Assembly (NCBI GenBank): GCA_021773635.1
Contig: JAJFJV010000013.1
Location: forward strand, 54,486-118,485
Length of the DNA: 64,000 bases
Direction: 5' to 3'
DNA from: Gammaproteobacteria bacterium
GTDB taxonomy: Bacteria; Pseudomonadota; Gammaproteobacteria; HK1
A program made the translations under genes and the position numbers. Shown here piece after piece: positions 43,822 to 53,131 of the stretch. Numbering within the stretch: position 1 is the stretch's first letter; each line of letters begins with the position of its first letter. Below the pieces are notes generated by a model that was not told the origin of the DNA, did no database searches, and was given only the letters and a program-made list of their open reading frames with translations.

Positions 43822-45920
43822 CTCGCCACCTCCACGCTTGCCTGAATCCCTTCTTCCGCCAGGGGCAGAATAAGGCGAAATACCGTGCCCTTTCCCGGCG
43901 TGCTGTTCACCTCCATATCTCCGCCACGCCCCCGAAAAAACTCCCGACTCTCATACACCCCGATCCCCATACCGGCATTACCTTTGGTGGTGTCAAAGGG
44001 GCGAAACAGGCGCTCGGCAATAAACTGCGGATCCATACCACAACCACTGTCCTCAACCTCGATGATCACCTGCTGACTATCTTGCCGGCCGCGGATCCAC
44101 ACATGGCCGTCTTCGGCAGTTGCCTCCTGGGCGTTCTGAATAATGTGCTCCACCATGGTCCCCAAACGTTCGGCATCGGTGGTTACAATCATCCCCTCGT
44201 CTATATGCTCAACCACTGGCTGGGGCTGGCTGACGGCGCGTGCCTGAACCACCTTATGGAGTATCGGCTTGAGATTGACCATCTTGCTGGTGGTTTCGTC
44301 CATTCGCCCTTTCCGCAGTTGCCCGAGCAAGCGGTTCATCTTTGCCGTGGCATTGGCCATCGTTGCAAACGCATCCTCGATGAATTCCGGGTTACTACCG
44401 TGCTTGCGTGCGTTTTCACCCACCAGCGACAACTGGGCCACCAGATTTTTGAGGTCATGAACCACGAAGGAGGAGAGCCGGTTAAAGGCCTCGAATTGGC
44501 GGGCATCTGCGAGTTCATCGGACAGACTCAGCAACGCAAGATAGCTGGCCGCCTGACGACCCACAGTACGAAGCAGATCGCTATCTTCCCAATTAAGCTG
44601 GCGCTGGTTCTGTGAACGGGTGAGAACGACAAACCCAAGCACTTCTGCCCCATGCATCAGCGGCACGATAATCCACGGATTTTGATATTCCTGCACCCAG
44701 GATGGCAGTTCCAGACCCGCGTAGAGCTCCGGATCTCCGGTAATTTCATCCAGGAAAATAACCCATTCACGTTCCCGCAGAAATCGCACCAAAGAAGAGT
44801 CTTCCGGCACTTTTTCGACCCTGGGAAAGGCGGCATGCCGAGCCGCCACCGGCCGGAAGCACTCATCCTCTCCCCGCGCCCACATCACTCCCCCCGGGCT
44901 TTCCACGATCCCGGCAATGGCGCGGATGATGTTTTCCTTGACGTTGGCATCCTGCCCGCTGCGGGACAGGATCTCGGTGAACTTCAGCCACTCCTCCCGA
45001 TAATCATACTTGTTGCGGAAGAAGTGTTTTGCGAGAAAGACCTTGGCGCGGGCACGAAGCTGGCCCGACAACATCAGTAGCGCTAACAGCAAGACCGCGC
45101 CAAAAAAGAACACCGCCTGCGCCACGCCGCCCCAGCTGCCGCCATAGAGACGGATGTAATAGCCGGCTCCGGCCATCAATATCAGGTAGCAGCCCGCTCC
45201 CAGCAGCGCAGCCGAGTGGAAGATGATGTGGCGGGAAACAAAAATCTCCACTGACCAGGATGGATTACGGGCCGCGGAGACCGCAATAAGCGGAACCGCA
45301 AGGGCATTGATCACGCCACGCGCCATCCATAAGCCCGGATCCAGCTGGCGATACAACAGGGCCTTGGAGTAAAGGAAAAAATCAAAGGCAAAGATTGCCC
45401 CGACACCAAAACAAAGAAACTTGATAGCCCAGCGATGCTCGGGTCGGGTATTGCGGTAAAACTGCTCCACCAGCACCAGCCCCAGAACCGCAACCACCAC
45501 CTGCCCGAATACCAGCAGACTGACCCCCGTTTGCCGCGGCAGGAATTCCGGCGGTAGATAGGGCTGGAATAGCAGCAATGCGGCGATACCACCACAAACC
45601 ACCACGGCGGGAACAGTAAACAGGCGCAGGCTGCGATCCGGGCCTTTCCCCCCCCCACGTGCCGTGTCCAGTACCCGTAACAAAAAGGCAATCCAGGCAC
45701 CATTACGCACAACTTCCAGCAAGCCGATAGTGGTAAAACTGAGATTCCCGGTCAGGGACTGCCACGCCAGTGCCGCGCACCACACAGCTGAGACGAGGCA
45801 GGCGATGAGCAGCAATGCACCACGCATGCGTCCACGCCATGCGGTGGCGAGCAACGCCGTGAGTAGCAGGAAAAGTACCGCCCCGGCGGCATGGGAGAAC
45901 GCTCCCAGATGGGTCAACAT
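43818..45920 (-). CDS. prsK: XrtA/PEP-CTERM system sensor histidine kinase
   Basis: 700 residues. About eight to nine hydrophobic segments in residues 1-290, a GAF-like sensory domain (about 310-460), then a kinase core: phosphoacceptor H488 in FVVHDLKNLVAQLS, N-box region AEHIIQNAQEAT, G1 EVEDSGCGMD, G2 NAGMGIGVYESREF. Resembles TIGR02916. It phosphorylates PrsR in response to an unknown envelope signal. The periplasmic loops are short, so sensing may be within the membrane or by the GAF domain. Confidence 0.95.
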   Translation of the reverse strand: MLTHLGAFSHAAGAVLFLLLTALLATAWRGRMRGALLLIACLVSAVWCAALAWQSLTGNLSFTTIGLLEVVRNGAWIAFLLRVLDTARGGGKGPDRSLRLFTVPAVVVCGGIAALLLFQPYLPPEFLPRQTGVSLLVFGQVVVAVLGLVLVEQFYRNTRPEHRWAIKFLCFGVGAIFAFDFFLYSKALLYRQLDPGLWMARGVINALAVPLIAVSAARNPSWSVEIFVSRHIIFHSAALLGAGCYLILMAGAGYYIRLYGGSWGGVAQAVFFFGAVLLLALLMLSGQLRARAKVFLAKHFFRNKYDYREEWLKFTEILSRSGQDANVKENIIRAIAGIVESPGGVMWARGEDECFRPVAARHAAFPRVEKVPEDSSLVRFLREREWVIFLDEITGDPELYAGLELPSWVQEYQNPWIIVPLMHGAEVLGFVVLTRSQNQRQLNWEDSDLLRTVGRQAASYLALLSLSDELADARQFEAFNRLSSFVVHDLKNLVAQLSLVGENARKHGSNPEFIEDAFATMANATAKMNRLLGQLRKGRMDETTSKMVNLKPILHKVVQARAVSQPQPVVEHIDEGMIVTTDAERLGTMVEHIIQNAQEATAEDGHVWIRGRQDSQQVIIEVEDSGCGMDPQFIAERLFRPFDTTKGNAGMGIGVYESREFFRGRGGDMEVNSTPGKGTVFRLILPLAEEGIQASVEVAR

Positions 45921-45939
45921 CGGTTCTCAGCCCTGAAAA

Positions 45940-47337
45940 TCAACGCCCACCCTTACGCCAGAGCACAACCTGGGCGGTCTGGATCAGAATCATGATATCC
46001 AGGAACAGACTGTAATTTTTGATGTAGTAAAGATCGTATTGGAGCTTCTGGCGGGCATCTTCGGCGGAGGCACCGTAGGGGAAGCAGATCTGGGCCCATC
46101 CGGTAATGCCCGGATTCACCCACTCACGCAGATGGTAGTAAGGGATCTGCTCCGCGAGTTCCTCAATAAACTCCGGGCGCTCGGGACGTGGGCCAACGAA
46201 GCTCATCTCCCCCTTCAGTACATTGATCAGCTGGGGCAATTCATCAATGCGAGTCTTGCGCATGAATGCGCCGACCCGGGTAACGCGCATGTCATTGGCC
46301 GAGGCCCATTGCGCCTTGCCGTTACTTTCTGCATCCGGGCGCATGCTGCGAAACTTGAGGATGGTAAAAGGCTTGCCCTTTCGGCCCGCCCGTACCTGTC
46401 TATAAAGTACGCCACCACGGCCAGCGGAATCGACCAGAATGGCCAGCGCCGCAAACAGCATAATGGGGGCCGTAAGCAGCAATCCGACAGCTGCAACCGT
46501 GATATCAAAACCACGGTGGACATAACCCTTAAGCACTGCCTGGATGAAGCCGTCGGCAAAAATGATGTCATGTGGCCGCAGGGCATCAAGCCTGATGGTT
46601 CCGGTACGCTGCTCAAAAAAGCTCATGACATCAATGATATCTATGCCATTCATCTTGCACTCAAGCACCTCCCTGACCGGCACCTTGCCTAGCTCCTCGT
46701 CAGCGCCCACCACGATTTCATCAATGCGATGGCGGTTGGCAAACTCGATCAACGGGACATCCAGCTGGATGCATTTCTCTGCAGGTACGACCGTCTTCTC
46801 ACCCTCCAGACTGATAAAGCCAATCAGCTCTGATTCCTGCCAATCGCTTTTTCGCCGCAGGTGCTCAATCTCGCTCGCTGCACGACCGGTTCCCAGCACC
46901 ACAACCCGGCGTCGAAAAAAGGTATTGCCCAGATAGTGGTGCAGCAAAATACGGAAAATCACAATTCCGAGCAGGGAGCTGGTAAAGGCAATCACAAATG
47001 CCGCACGACCGATAGACAAGGAGGGTTCAAACTGGAGTGCTATCAACACCAGCACCAACGTTCCGCCGAATGCCACGCCCAGACGCAATAAAATGCCGCG
47101 AGGCTCATCCCTCAGCCCGCGTTGATACAGGCCAGTGGCCGTCATCATCGCCATGGCCGTCACGGTAAAGAAAAGTGCCTTGGTCCACAGCTCACCCACG
47201 ACCAGGTGATTTACCGGGTTGAAATCCAGCAGGCGTACGGTCACCCCGAAATATACGGCGCCAAACAGCATAAGCGCCTCGCTGGTGCCGAGTACAAGCA
47301 GGAACTTGGGGATGTAATGTCGAAATATACGAAGCAT
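45940..47337 (-). CDS. Priming undecaprenyl-phosphate sugar-1-phosphate transferase, XrtA type
   Basis: 465 residues like TIGR03013. Four to five N-terminal membrane segments, a Rossmann-like middle domain (VVVLGTGRAASEIEHL...), a fifth hydrophobic segment and the PHPT catalytic domain at the end: VRAGRKGKPFTILKFRSMRPDAE, RKTRIDELPQLINVLKGEMSFVGPRPERPEF, WVNPGITGWAQI. It starts EPS synthesis by loading sugar-1-phosphate on undecaprenyl phosphate. First gene of the prsK-prsR-xrtA operon; a PrsR-type box (47447-47463) lies about 110 bases upstream. Confidence 0.95.
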   Translation of the reverse strand: MLRIFRHYIPKFLLVLGTSEALMLFGAVYFGVTVRLLDFNPVNHLVVGELWTKALFFTVTAMAMMTATGLYQRGLRDEPRGILLRLGVAFGGTLVLVLIALQFEPSLSIGRAAFVIAFTSSLLGIVIFRILLHHYLGNTFFRRRVVVLGTGRAASEIEHLRRKSDWQESELIGFISLEGEKTVVPAEKCIQLDVPLIEFANRHRIDEIVVGADEELGKVPVREVLECKMNGIDIIDVMSFFEQRTGTIRLDALRPHDIIFADGFIQAVLKGYVHRGFDITVAAVGLLLTAPIMLFAALAILVDSAGRGGVLYRQVRAGRKGKPFTILKFRSMRPDAESNGKAQWASANDMRVTRVGAFMRKTRIDELPQLINVLKGEMSFVGPRPERPEFIEELAEQIPYYHLREWVNPGITGWAQICFPYGASAEDARQKLQYDLYYIKNYSLFLDIMILIQTAQVVLWRKGGR

Positions 47338-47747
47338 GGAGAAGGGTATCCGGGCACGCTACCGCCACCCCGTCACCGGCGAATCCGTTAACGGCTGGCC
47401 AGAAATGGCGGGGCTTTACTGCCTTACCCGCCCTGTATCGGGCCATTGTCAGAATTCTTTACATTTTTTTCTGCCAAGGGAATCACACAAAAGGGGATGG
47501 GGCACCGGCCGGAACACACCCAGCGGATATGGAGAACAGGCCAGAAACAGAGTGTGGTGATTCAGGTGGCATACTCCCGCACCTTGAAGCTCCCGGGAGC
47601 ATGGGGAATGCAGCGGCGAACGCCGCCCACGTTTCAATGGCAATGATGGGAGTTAAAGCGGGACGAGGCTCCGATTTTTCTATACCACAAGCGCGGGCAG
47701 CCTTATCCTTCTCTTGACAAGGCTCCCGGAGACACACATTGCCTTGA
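47338..47747. promoter_or_regulatory. Intergenic region between prsT and the priming transferase
   Basis: 410 bases without a convincing gene. Contains the PrsR-type box at 47447-47463. An inverted repeat CTCCCGG...CCGGGAG (about 47722-47754) spans the prsT stop codon, but has a long loop and no T-tract, so it is a weak terminator candidate. No clear GG-N10-GC promoter of good consensus is visible between the box and the gene start. Confidence 0.5.
47447..47463 (-). promoter_or_regulatory. PrsR-type box 3
   Basis: Plus strand TGTCAGAATTCTTTACA, same form TGTCA-N7-TTACA as the boxes at 50678 and 50810. Located about 110 bases upstream of the priming transferase start on the minus strand, a normal position for a sigma-54 activator site. 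Confidence 0.65.
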
Positions 47748-50558
47748 TTACCGGGAGAGTTCCCTGAGCAACTGCCGTGCATCTTCCCGTTCGACGAACG
47801 CCTGCCCGGAGTCCAGCACATTCCGGAGTGTACTCCGGGCACCGCCCAGGTTGCCGCTCTGGGCAAGGGCAACCGCAAGATGGTAACGAATACTCGCACG
47901 GTCGGCCGGTAACCTGACCTTGTCCAGCTGCTTCTCGGCCTTCCTGAGGAGGCCAAAACCCCGTTCGACCTCGCCCCCCTGCAGGAGAATCCAGCCCAGG
48001 GTATCCGCAATCTCGGGGCTCTCCGAATCCACGCGATAGGCCTGTTCAGCCATCTGCTGGGCACGCCCATCCTTCTGCTGAAAATATAGCCATGCCAGTT
48101 TGTTCAAGACCGGGGCGTATTCACTATTGGTTACCAACACCTTCTTATATTCGGCAATGGCCAATCCGGATTTTCCCGAAAACGAGAGTATATCGGCCAG
48201 ATGTTCCCGTATTCGAATGTCTTTCGGATGATCCTGCAGCCAGTCTCGTAGCAGCTGTATGCCCACGCTCCTGTTCCCCGATCGGTACTCGGCACGGGAC
48301 AAACCGAGTACGGTCGTGCTGTTGCGCGACAACTTGTATGCATTCCTGAAAGCGACCATAGCCTCCCGGGACCGGCCCGTCTGCTGCAATACCTCACCCC
48401 TTAATGTCTCCCCGCCCGCCAGCTTGGGATGTTTTTTACGGAGGGTGTCCGCCACTTTCAGAGCCTCCTTATAACGCCCATCCGAAACCTCCAGTCCGCC
48501 CAACTCACCAAGGGCCGAAAGATGCCCGGGCGCAAGGCCCAGGACTTTTCCCAGCGCAACGCGCTGTTGTACGCGCTCTCCCTTCGCTTTCCATACTTGG
48601 GCCAGATGATAATTACCTTCAATAGACTCTGGTTCCTGCCCTAGTAACTGCCGGGCGGTACCCAGCGCTGCATCAGCCTGCCCCGCAAGAAGTTGCGCCC
48701 GGGAAAGCAACAGCAAGGCCTCTCCATTCTCCGGCTGCAAAAGGTGTGCTTCCTCTGCTTTCTCAAGCCCTTGCGCAGTCGCACCACGGCGAAGTAAATC
48801 GGCGGCAAGCAGAAGATAGGGCTTGATTGCCTCCGGATTACGCTTATGTGCCTCCCTGACTTGTGACAGCCAGAGTTCCCTGTTTCCATCGCGGGCGGCC
48901 ATTCGGGCAAGGCCAAGTCGTGCATCAGCTTGTGCTGGCCAGCGCTCCAATATGGCCTGATAGCGTTTACGGCCCGCCTCCCGTCGTCCGGCCTGCTCGT
49001 CCATACGGCCCAGATTCATTGCCGAGGTCACGTATTCCGGTGCCAGTTTCAGAGCCTTTTCGTAGGCCTCTCGTGCCGCCTTCAGCTCACCTTTACCCTC
49101 CAGAGCCACCCCCACAAAATTTAGTGGAACCGGGTTGTTCGGCTGTTTTAGGGCAAAGCGTCGTGCCGCCACCAAGGCTGCGTCATAGTCCTTTTTCCGC
49201 ACATGAGTATGGATGAGCAACAGATCTGCCTGCCCAAACTGCGGGGCAATTTCGATGGCCGCTTCCAGCGCATCAATCGCCTTTCCCGTGTCACCAAGAT
49301 AGATGTAGCTACCTGCCAGACGTGCATGAAGCCCCGCTGATTCCGGGTCAAGCTCAGCTGCCTTTTGAAAAAACCGGGTGGCCTGTTCGAAGTTTTTATG
49401 CCGCAGATGGGCGGAACCCATGATCGCATAGAGCTGGGCATCCTTTGGCGCCTGCTTGAGGGCCGGGCCCAGAGCTTCAATGGCACGTCCGGGTTGCCCC
49501 AGTTTCAGCCCAACCATGGCCAACAGGCGTCTGGCCGCAATATTATCTTTTTGCAGATCCAGAAACAGGATGAGCAACTCCTCCGCCTGACGGTATTGCT
49601 TGTTGCGATAATGCAGCGAAGCCATGAACAGCATGCTGCGGGGATGATTGGGAAGAATGCTGAGAATTTCCCTCAGTTCCTTCTCCGCTTCGGCAAAATC
49701 CCCCTGCTGATAGGCTGCCACAGCCAGTCCGTACTTAATGCGCGGATTTCTGGCAAATTGTCTGGATAGCGCCGTAAAGTGCTGGGCAGCAAGCACGGGC
49801 TTTTTCTCCGCAAGCAAGGTCTCGGCCAACCCGAGACGAGCCCGAAACAGGTAATCCGCCACCTCCCAGGCCTTTGCGTAGGCAAGGTGCGCTGCCCCAT
49901 AGGCCCCTTCACCAAACTCAAAACGTCCCTTGACCATCAATATGAGGGGATTGGCGGGAGCCAGCTCCACGGCCCGCTCGAGATAGTGACGAGCATCCTC
50001 TTTCTTTCCACGACCCATAGCCAGTCGGCCCAGCCCCAACAAAGCCTCCGCGTTGTCAGTTTCCTTTTCGAGCGCTGCCTTGAACCCGGCTTCCGCCTTT
50101 GATCCGTTCCCGAGCCCCAGTTCTGCAAAACCAAGGAGCACCCAACGCGTCACCGAGTCCCCGTCCACCACCGGCTTGGCAAGAAGATCGAGGACATCCT
50201 GATTTTTGTTCTGCAGAAGATAAGCGCGCGCAAGCGTATGACTTAACGTCTCTTCTTTCTGGCCAAGTTTCCGGGCCTGAAGTAGCTCCTTCTCCGCCTC
50301 ACTCCCTAATTGGAGTTGAACGTAGCTTTGCCCCAACAGCTCACGTGCTTCACCGCTCTCCGGAACCCGTTGCAAAGCATTCTTCAGTTGGATGACCGCG
50401 GCCACATAGTCTCCGTCTCGCAGAGAGTCTCGTGCCTGGGTCATATGCTTCTCGTAACCCGGACCACTATCACAGGCCGCCAGGGCCGCGAGCATTGAAA
50501 GCATGGCAAAAGCACCAAAACACCGCTTTATCCACTTGAAAATAGCGCCTGTTATCAT
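47748..50558 (-). CDS. prsT: PEP-CTERM system TPR-repeat lipoprotein
   Basis: 936 residues from ATG 50558, chosen because an AGGAAG ribosome binding site lies 8 bases upstream and the start gives a lipoprotein signal (MLSMLAALAAC, C29); the longer frame upstream is in the regulatory gap. The rest is a chain of about 20 tetratricopeptide repeats (for example NPLILMVKGRFEFGEGAYGAAHLAYAKAWEVAD; TSAMNLGRMDEQAGRREAGRKRYQAIL). It matches the PrsT family, encoded beside XrtA loci and thought to be an outer-membrane or periplasmic assembly scaffold for the EPS/PEP-CTERM system. Confidence 0.94.
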   Translation of the reverse strand: MITGAIFKWIKRCFGAFAMLSMLAALAACDSGPGYEKHMTQARDSLRDGDYVAAVIQLKNALQRVPESGEARELLGQSYVQLQLGSEAEKELLQARKLGQKEETLSHTLARAYLLQNKNQDVLDLLAKPVVDGDSVTRWVLLGFAELGLGNGSKAEAGFKAALEKETDNAEALLGLGRLAMGRGKKEDARHYLERAVELAPANPLILMVKGRFEFGEGAYGAAHLAYAKAWEVADYLFRARLGLAETLLAEKKPVLAAQHFTALSRQFARNPRIKYGLAVAAYQQGDFAEAEKELREILSILPNHPRSMLFMASLHYRNKQYRQAEELLILFLDLQKDNIAARRLLAMVGLKLGQPGRAIEALGPALKQAPKDAQLYAIMGSAHLRHKNFEQATRFFQKAAELDPESAGLHARLAGSYIYLGDTGKAIDALEAAIEIAPQFGQADLLLIHTHVRKKDYDAALVAARRFALKQPNNPVPLNFVGVALEGKGELKAAREAYEKALKLAPEYVTSAMNLGRMDEQAGRREAGRKRYQAILERWPAQADARLGLARMAARDGNRELWLSQVREAHKRNPEAIKPYLLLAADLLRRGATAQGLEKAEEAHLLQPENGEALLLLSRAQLLAGQADAALGTARQLLGQEPESIEGNYHLAQVWKAKGERVQQRVALGKVLGLAPGHLSALGELGGLEVSDGRYKEALKVADTLRKKHPKLAGGETLRGEVLQQTGRSREAMVAFRNAYKLSRNSTTVLGLSRAEYRSGNRSVGIQLLRDWLQDHPKDIRIREHLADILSFSGKSGLAIAEYKKVLVTNSEYAPVLNKLAWLYFQQKDGRAQQMAEQAYRVDSESPEIADTLGWILLQGGEVERGFGLLRKAEKQLDKVRLPADRASIRYHLAVALAQSGNLGGARSTLRNVLDSGQAFVEREDARQLLRELSR

Positions 50559-50677
50559 TAGCTTTCTTCCTGAAGAGGGGAGCGGGGGCATTGTAGCCAG
50601 AGGCCCAGCCCGTGTCACAGCGTGAAACCACAATTCCTTACAACGAATAGATGAGATCCCCCCTATATCGGTACTCC

Positions 50678-50694
50678 TGTCACAATTTCTTACA
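50678..50694. promoter_or_regulatory. PrsR-type box 1
   Basis: TGTCACAATTTCTTACA. The outer TGT...ACA pair is palindromic, giving the consensus TGTCA-N7-TTACA shared with boxes 2 and 3. It lies 120 bases upstream of the prsT start and 222 bases upstream of the sigma-54 promoter of the PEP-CTERM gene. Confidence 0.72.
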
Positions 50695-50809
50695 CCCCTG
50701 CAACGCAAGCGATTTACGCCTAACCGTTTGTTTATAATGTATTTTTTTAAAGGCAAGCGTAATGCTATAAAAATGGAGGGCGGAAACCCGCATAACTGCC
50801 CCCAATTAA

Positions 50810-50826
50810 TGTCAGTATTTTTTACA
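50810..50826. promoter_or_regulatory. PrsR-type box 2
   Basis: TGTCAGTATTTTTTACA, 74 bases upstream of the -24 element of the sigma-54 promoter, an ordinary enhancer distance. It shares 12 or more of 17 bases with each of the other two boxes. Confidence 0.75.
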
Positions 50827-50899
50827 TTCACAACCCTGGGCAGAGCCCCGAACCATCAGAAGAACCACAACTCTTTGTTTTAACGAGGGTTTATAAAAC

Positions 50900-50916
50900 T
50901 GGCACGGCATGTGCTT
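50900..50916 (+). promoter_or_regulatory. Sigma-54 (RpoN) promoter of the PEP-CTERM gene
   Basis: TGGCACGGCATGTGCTT: exact GG-N10-GC spacing, and only one base off the consensus TGGCACG-N4-TTGCW. With PrsR-type boxes upstream and an RpoN-activating PrsR encoded 7 kb away, this is the clearest regulatory signal in the window. Confidence 0.88.
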
Positions 50917-51013
50917 AGGTTAAGGGCGAAGGACAAGGCATCACGGGTTTTGGGATGGTCCCCTGTCTTTTATCTGGCTGACTCAACGTACTTGTTCAGA
51001 AAGGACGACGAAA

Positions 51014-52006
51014 ATGAAAACGAAACAAAAGGCCCTACTGGCCACTACCTTGGCACTAACGCTCGGAACCTCCGTAGCCTTTGCCGGTGGTCTGCAACTG
51101 GACCCCACCGGTACCGGCAACGTCTCCGGTTCTATCTTTCTTGAGGATCCGCCCTGGGGTGGAGGCAACGTACTTGCCGATGACCTGTTTGAGCTGGGTG
51201 ATTCCAGCACTGATAGTGGAAACATCTACGCCCATGCCAGTGGCATCCTGCCCGGGCTCGGCATCCTCACCTACCAGTTCATCCTGCCGGTAGATTCAAC
51301 TTCAGCAGGCGGTGGTACGACAGTGAACTTTACTGACCGTGCGGGCACCAGTGACTTCGCGATCTTTTTTGACCCGACTCCCAATGTGGATTCTGCTGCA
51401 GGCACCGGCTACGGTGACCTGAATGGTGGTAGCCTGGATGCGGGTCAGGTTGAACTGCTCAGCGGCACAATCGAGATTGATGATGCGGGCACGTTCATCT
51501 TTACCGACCTTACCGCGCTATTGAGCGGGACCCTGCAAGCGCTGTCACCCAATAACTCGGGCGTGGCTACCATTACGGGTAACGGTTCCGGCAAGCTCTC
51601 CGTGGTGGTTGACACCCAAAATGAATCCTACGTGGTCAATGACATGATCGATACCGGGTTTGCGGTGGACCTGTCCATTACCACCTTGGGGATCAGCCTG
51701 CCCTTCACCGGTAACTCGTCTGCCAAGGTTGTAGAGGTTACGCCGGACTTTGGGGATGCAGAGCTTATCTCCGATGGCGGATCGCTTGACGGTCAAACCC
51801 TGCCGGTCAATGACTTCCTGTGTGAGAAGTCAGGCATAGGCACCAGCAGTCCTTGCGATATGCAGTATGAGAGCAGCACCGCAATGACCTTCAACGGGGC
51901 CTTCGTCCCGGAGCCGGTGACCTTGGCGCTGACGGGTCTCGGCATGGGCCTCATGGGTCTGGCGGGTCGTCGCCGTCGCTTGTTGCCTGAGGACGACAAG
52001 GCCTGA
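51014..52006 (+). CDS. PEP-CTERM sorting-domain protein
   Basis: 330 residues. Signal peptide (ALLATTLALTLGTSVAFA) and, at the C-terminus, the PEP-CTERM tail: VPEPVTLALTGLGMGLMGLAGRRRR, i.e. PEP motif, hydrophobic segment and basic cluster. The body is Gly/Thr/Asp-rich with several beta-strand-like stretches and no domain I can name. It should be exported by Sec, recognised by XrtA through the PEP motif and released or attached to the EPS matrix. Transcribed from a sigma-54 promoter under PrsR-type boxes, and followed by a strong intrinsic terminator, so it is monocistronic. Confidence 0.95.
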   Translation: MKTKQKALLATTLALTLGTSVAFAGGLQLDPTGTGNVSGSIFLEDPPWGGGNVLADDLFELGDSSTDSGNIYAHASGILPGLGILTYQFILPVDSTSAGGGTTVNFTDRAGTSDFAIFFDPTPNVDSAAGTGYGDLNGGSLDAGQVELLSGTIEIDDAGTFIFTDLTALLSGTLQALSPNNSGVATITGNGSGKLSVVVDTQNESYVVNDMIDTGFAVDLSITTLGISLPFTGNSSAKVVEVTPDFGDAELISDGGSLDGQTLPVNDFLCEKSGIGTSSPCDMQYESSTAMTFNGAFVPEPVTLALTGLGMGLMGLAGRRRRLLPEDDKA

Positions 52007-52037
52007 GTTATCCAGCCAGAAAATACCATCCCAAACT

Positions 52038-52067
52038 AAAAAGCGGCCTCCGGGCCGCTTTTTTTAT
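52038..52067 (+). terminator. Intrinsic terminator of the PEP-CTERM gene
   Basis: AAAAGCGGCC-tccg-GGCCGC followed by seven T residues, about 35 bases after the stop codon. Strong GC stem with A-run before and U-tract after; likely works in both directions, also ending the minus-strand TIGR03032-like gene. Confidence 0.92.
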
Positions 52068-52087
52068 GCGTGCTTCATTTACGTTCC

Positions 52088-53131
52088 TCAGGGAGAAGGC
52101 GCCAGACTGATGGTGCGTCGAATTTCATCACTCATCAGTCCCAGTGCCAGCGGACGACGTATTCCCGGAAGTGCTGTTACATCGAATAGTTCCTCAATCA
52201 ACCCTTCTATACGCAGCCAGTGCACTGCGTCCCCACTGCGCAGATCGACAATCTGCAGACCGCAGCGTGGTTTTACGTTACGTGCATCCAGTTCTTCATC
52301 GAGTTTCAGTCCACCAAAGGTTTGCTCATGTCGCGGCAACGAGAGCCCGATGATTGCGAAATCCCCGAAAAAACTCAGGCCGCGGGCATAGCCGGGACAG
52401 AAGCTCACCGGAACAAACCGTCCTGCCTCAATATCCACATAACCGAAATAACCGTTTCCGGAGTCCAGCAACCAGAGCCGATCCTTATACCAGCGTGGGG
52501 AATGTGGCATGGAGAGACCGGCAAGCACTACTTCATTGCTCTCCACATCCATCACCAGGCCACCCTTGGCACGTTGCTCCCGCCAGCCATCCGCCACATC
52601 ACTTTTCCCCACCGATGTAACGTAGGCGGGTTTTCCATCCTTCATCGCCATGCCATTGAGATGGCAACGGTCCTCTGCTGCGAGCCGGGATATAAAGGGA
52701 GGATGCCACAAGGGACTGAAACTATAGCCCTCACTTACCGTAGCGAGGCCACTAAACAGGGTGTTAACAAACACCGGGCGACCTGAGCTATCCAGGGCCA
52801 GATCATGTACATCCAGATCACCGGTAGTCCAGGCCAGTTGCGGCACGTACAGGGCATCATAGCCCTGGTATTCCTGCCCCGCTTCCAGTGAATTTTCGAA
52901 ACGCCAGATTTGGTACAGCGATGCGAGATACAGACTGTTTCCAGTCGCATGCAAACCCATGCAACGCGGAAAGCTCCGCTCGACTATCGACAACCGTCCA
53001 TCCGCCTGGGCTCCGATAAAAAACAACTTGCCACTCTGGCAGGTTGTGAAGGCCAGGCTGAGGTGTTGCTCAAGCAGCCAGGAAACCAGCTGGCGGGAAC
53101 CGGAGATTTCTATCGGGGGATTTTCAGACAT
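52088..53131 (-). CDS. TIGR03032-like protein (beta-propeller-like)
   Basis: 347 residues, no signal peptide visible. It resembles proteins of the TIGR03032/DUF4915 type. Motifs with tandem aromatic/glycine strands (SLYLASLYQIWRFENS; RLWLLDSGNGYFGYVDIEAG; LSFFGDFAIIGLSLPRH) suggest a beta-propeller. Function unknown. It is encoded downstream of, and on the same strand as, the giant adhesin gene, with a 261-base gap that holds dispersed repeat A3; a functional link is possible but only positional. Confidence 0.78.
   Translation of the reverse strand: MSENPPIEISGSRQLVSWLLEQHLSLAFTTCQSGKLFFIGAQADGRLSIVERSFPRCMGLHATGNSLYLASLYQIWRFENSLEAGQEYQGYDALYVPQLAWTTGDLDVHDLALDSSGRPVFVNTLFSGLATVSEGYSFSPLWHPPFISRLAAEDRCHLNGMAMKDGKPAYVTSVGKSDVADGWREQRAKGGLVMDVESNEVVLAGLSMPHSPRWYKDRLWLLDSGNGYFGYVDIEAGRFVPVSFCPGYARGLSFFGDFAIIGLSLPRHEQTFGGLKLDEELDARNVKPRCGLQIVDLRSGDAVHWLRIEGLIEELFDVTALPGIRRPLALGLMSDEIRRTISLAPSP

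Larger units (their letters stand above)
50559..51013. promoter_or_regulatory. Divergent regulatory region of prsT and the PEP-CTERM gene
   Basis: 455 bases. Contains two PrsR-type boxes (50678-50694 and 50810-50826) and a sigma-54 promoter (50900-50916) reading toward the PEP-CTERM gene. No GG-N10-GC promoter was found toward prsT in the 120 bases between box 1 and its start. The stretch 50700-50760 is AT-rich. Ribosome binding site AAGGA lies at 51001-51005 for the PEP-CTERM gene. Confidence 0.8.

Noticed and set aside
47483..48070. Minus-strand frame across the prsT 3' end and the following gap
   Set aside because: Overlaps prsT out of frame and has the Arg/Ser/Pro-rich, domain-free composition of a shadow frame.
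50559..50678. Sigma-54 promoter for prsT
   Set aside because: Searched the minus strand for GG-N10-GC with TGGCAC-like context and found no acceptable match, so the upstream box may act through another promoter.
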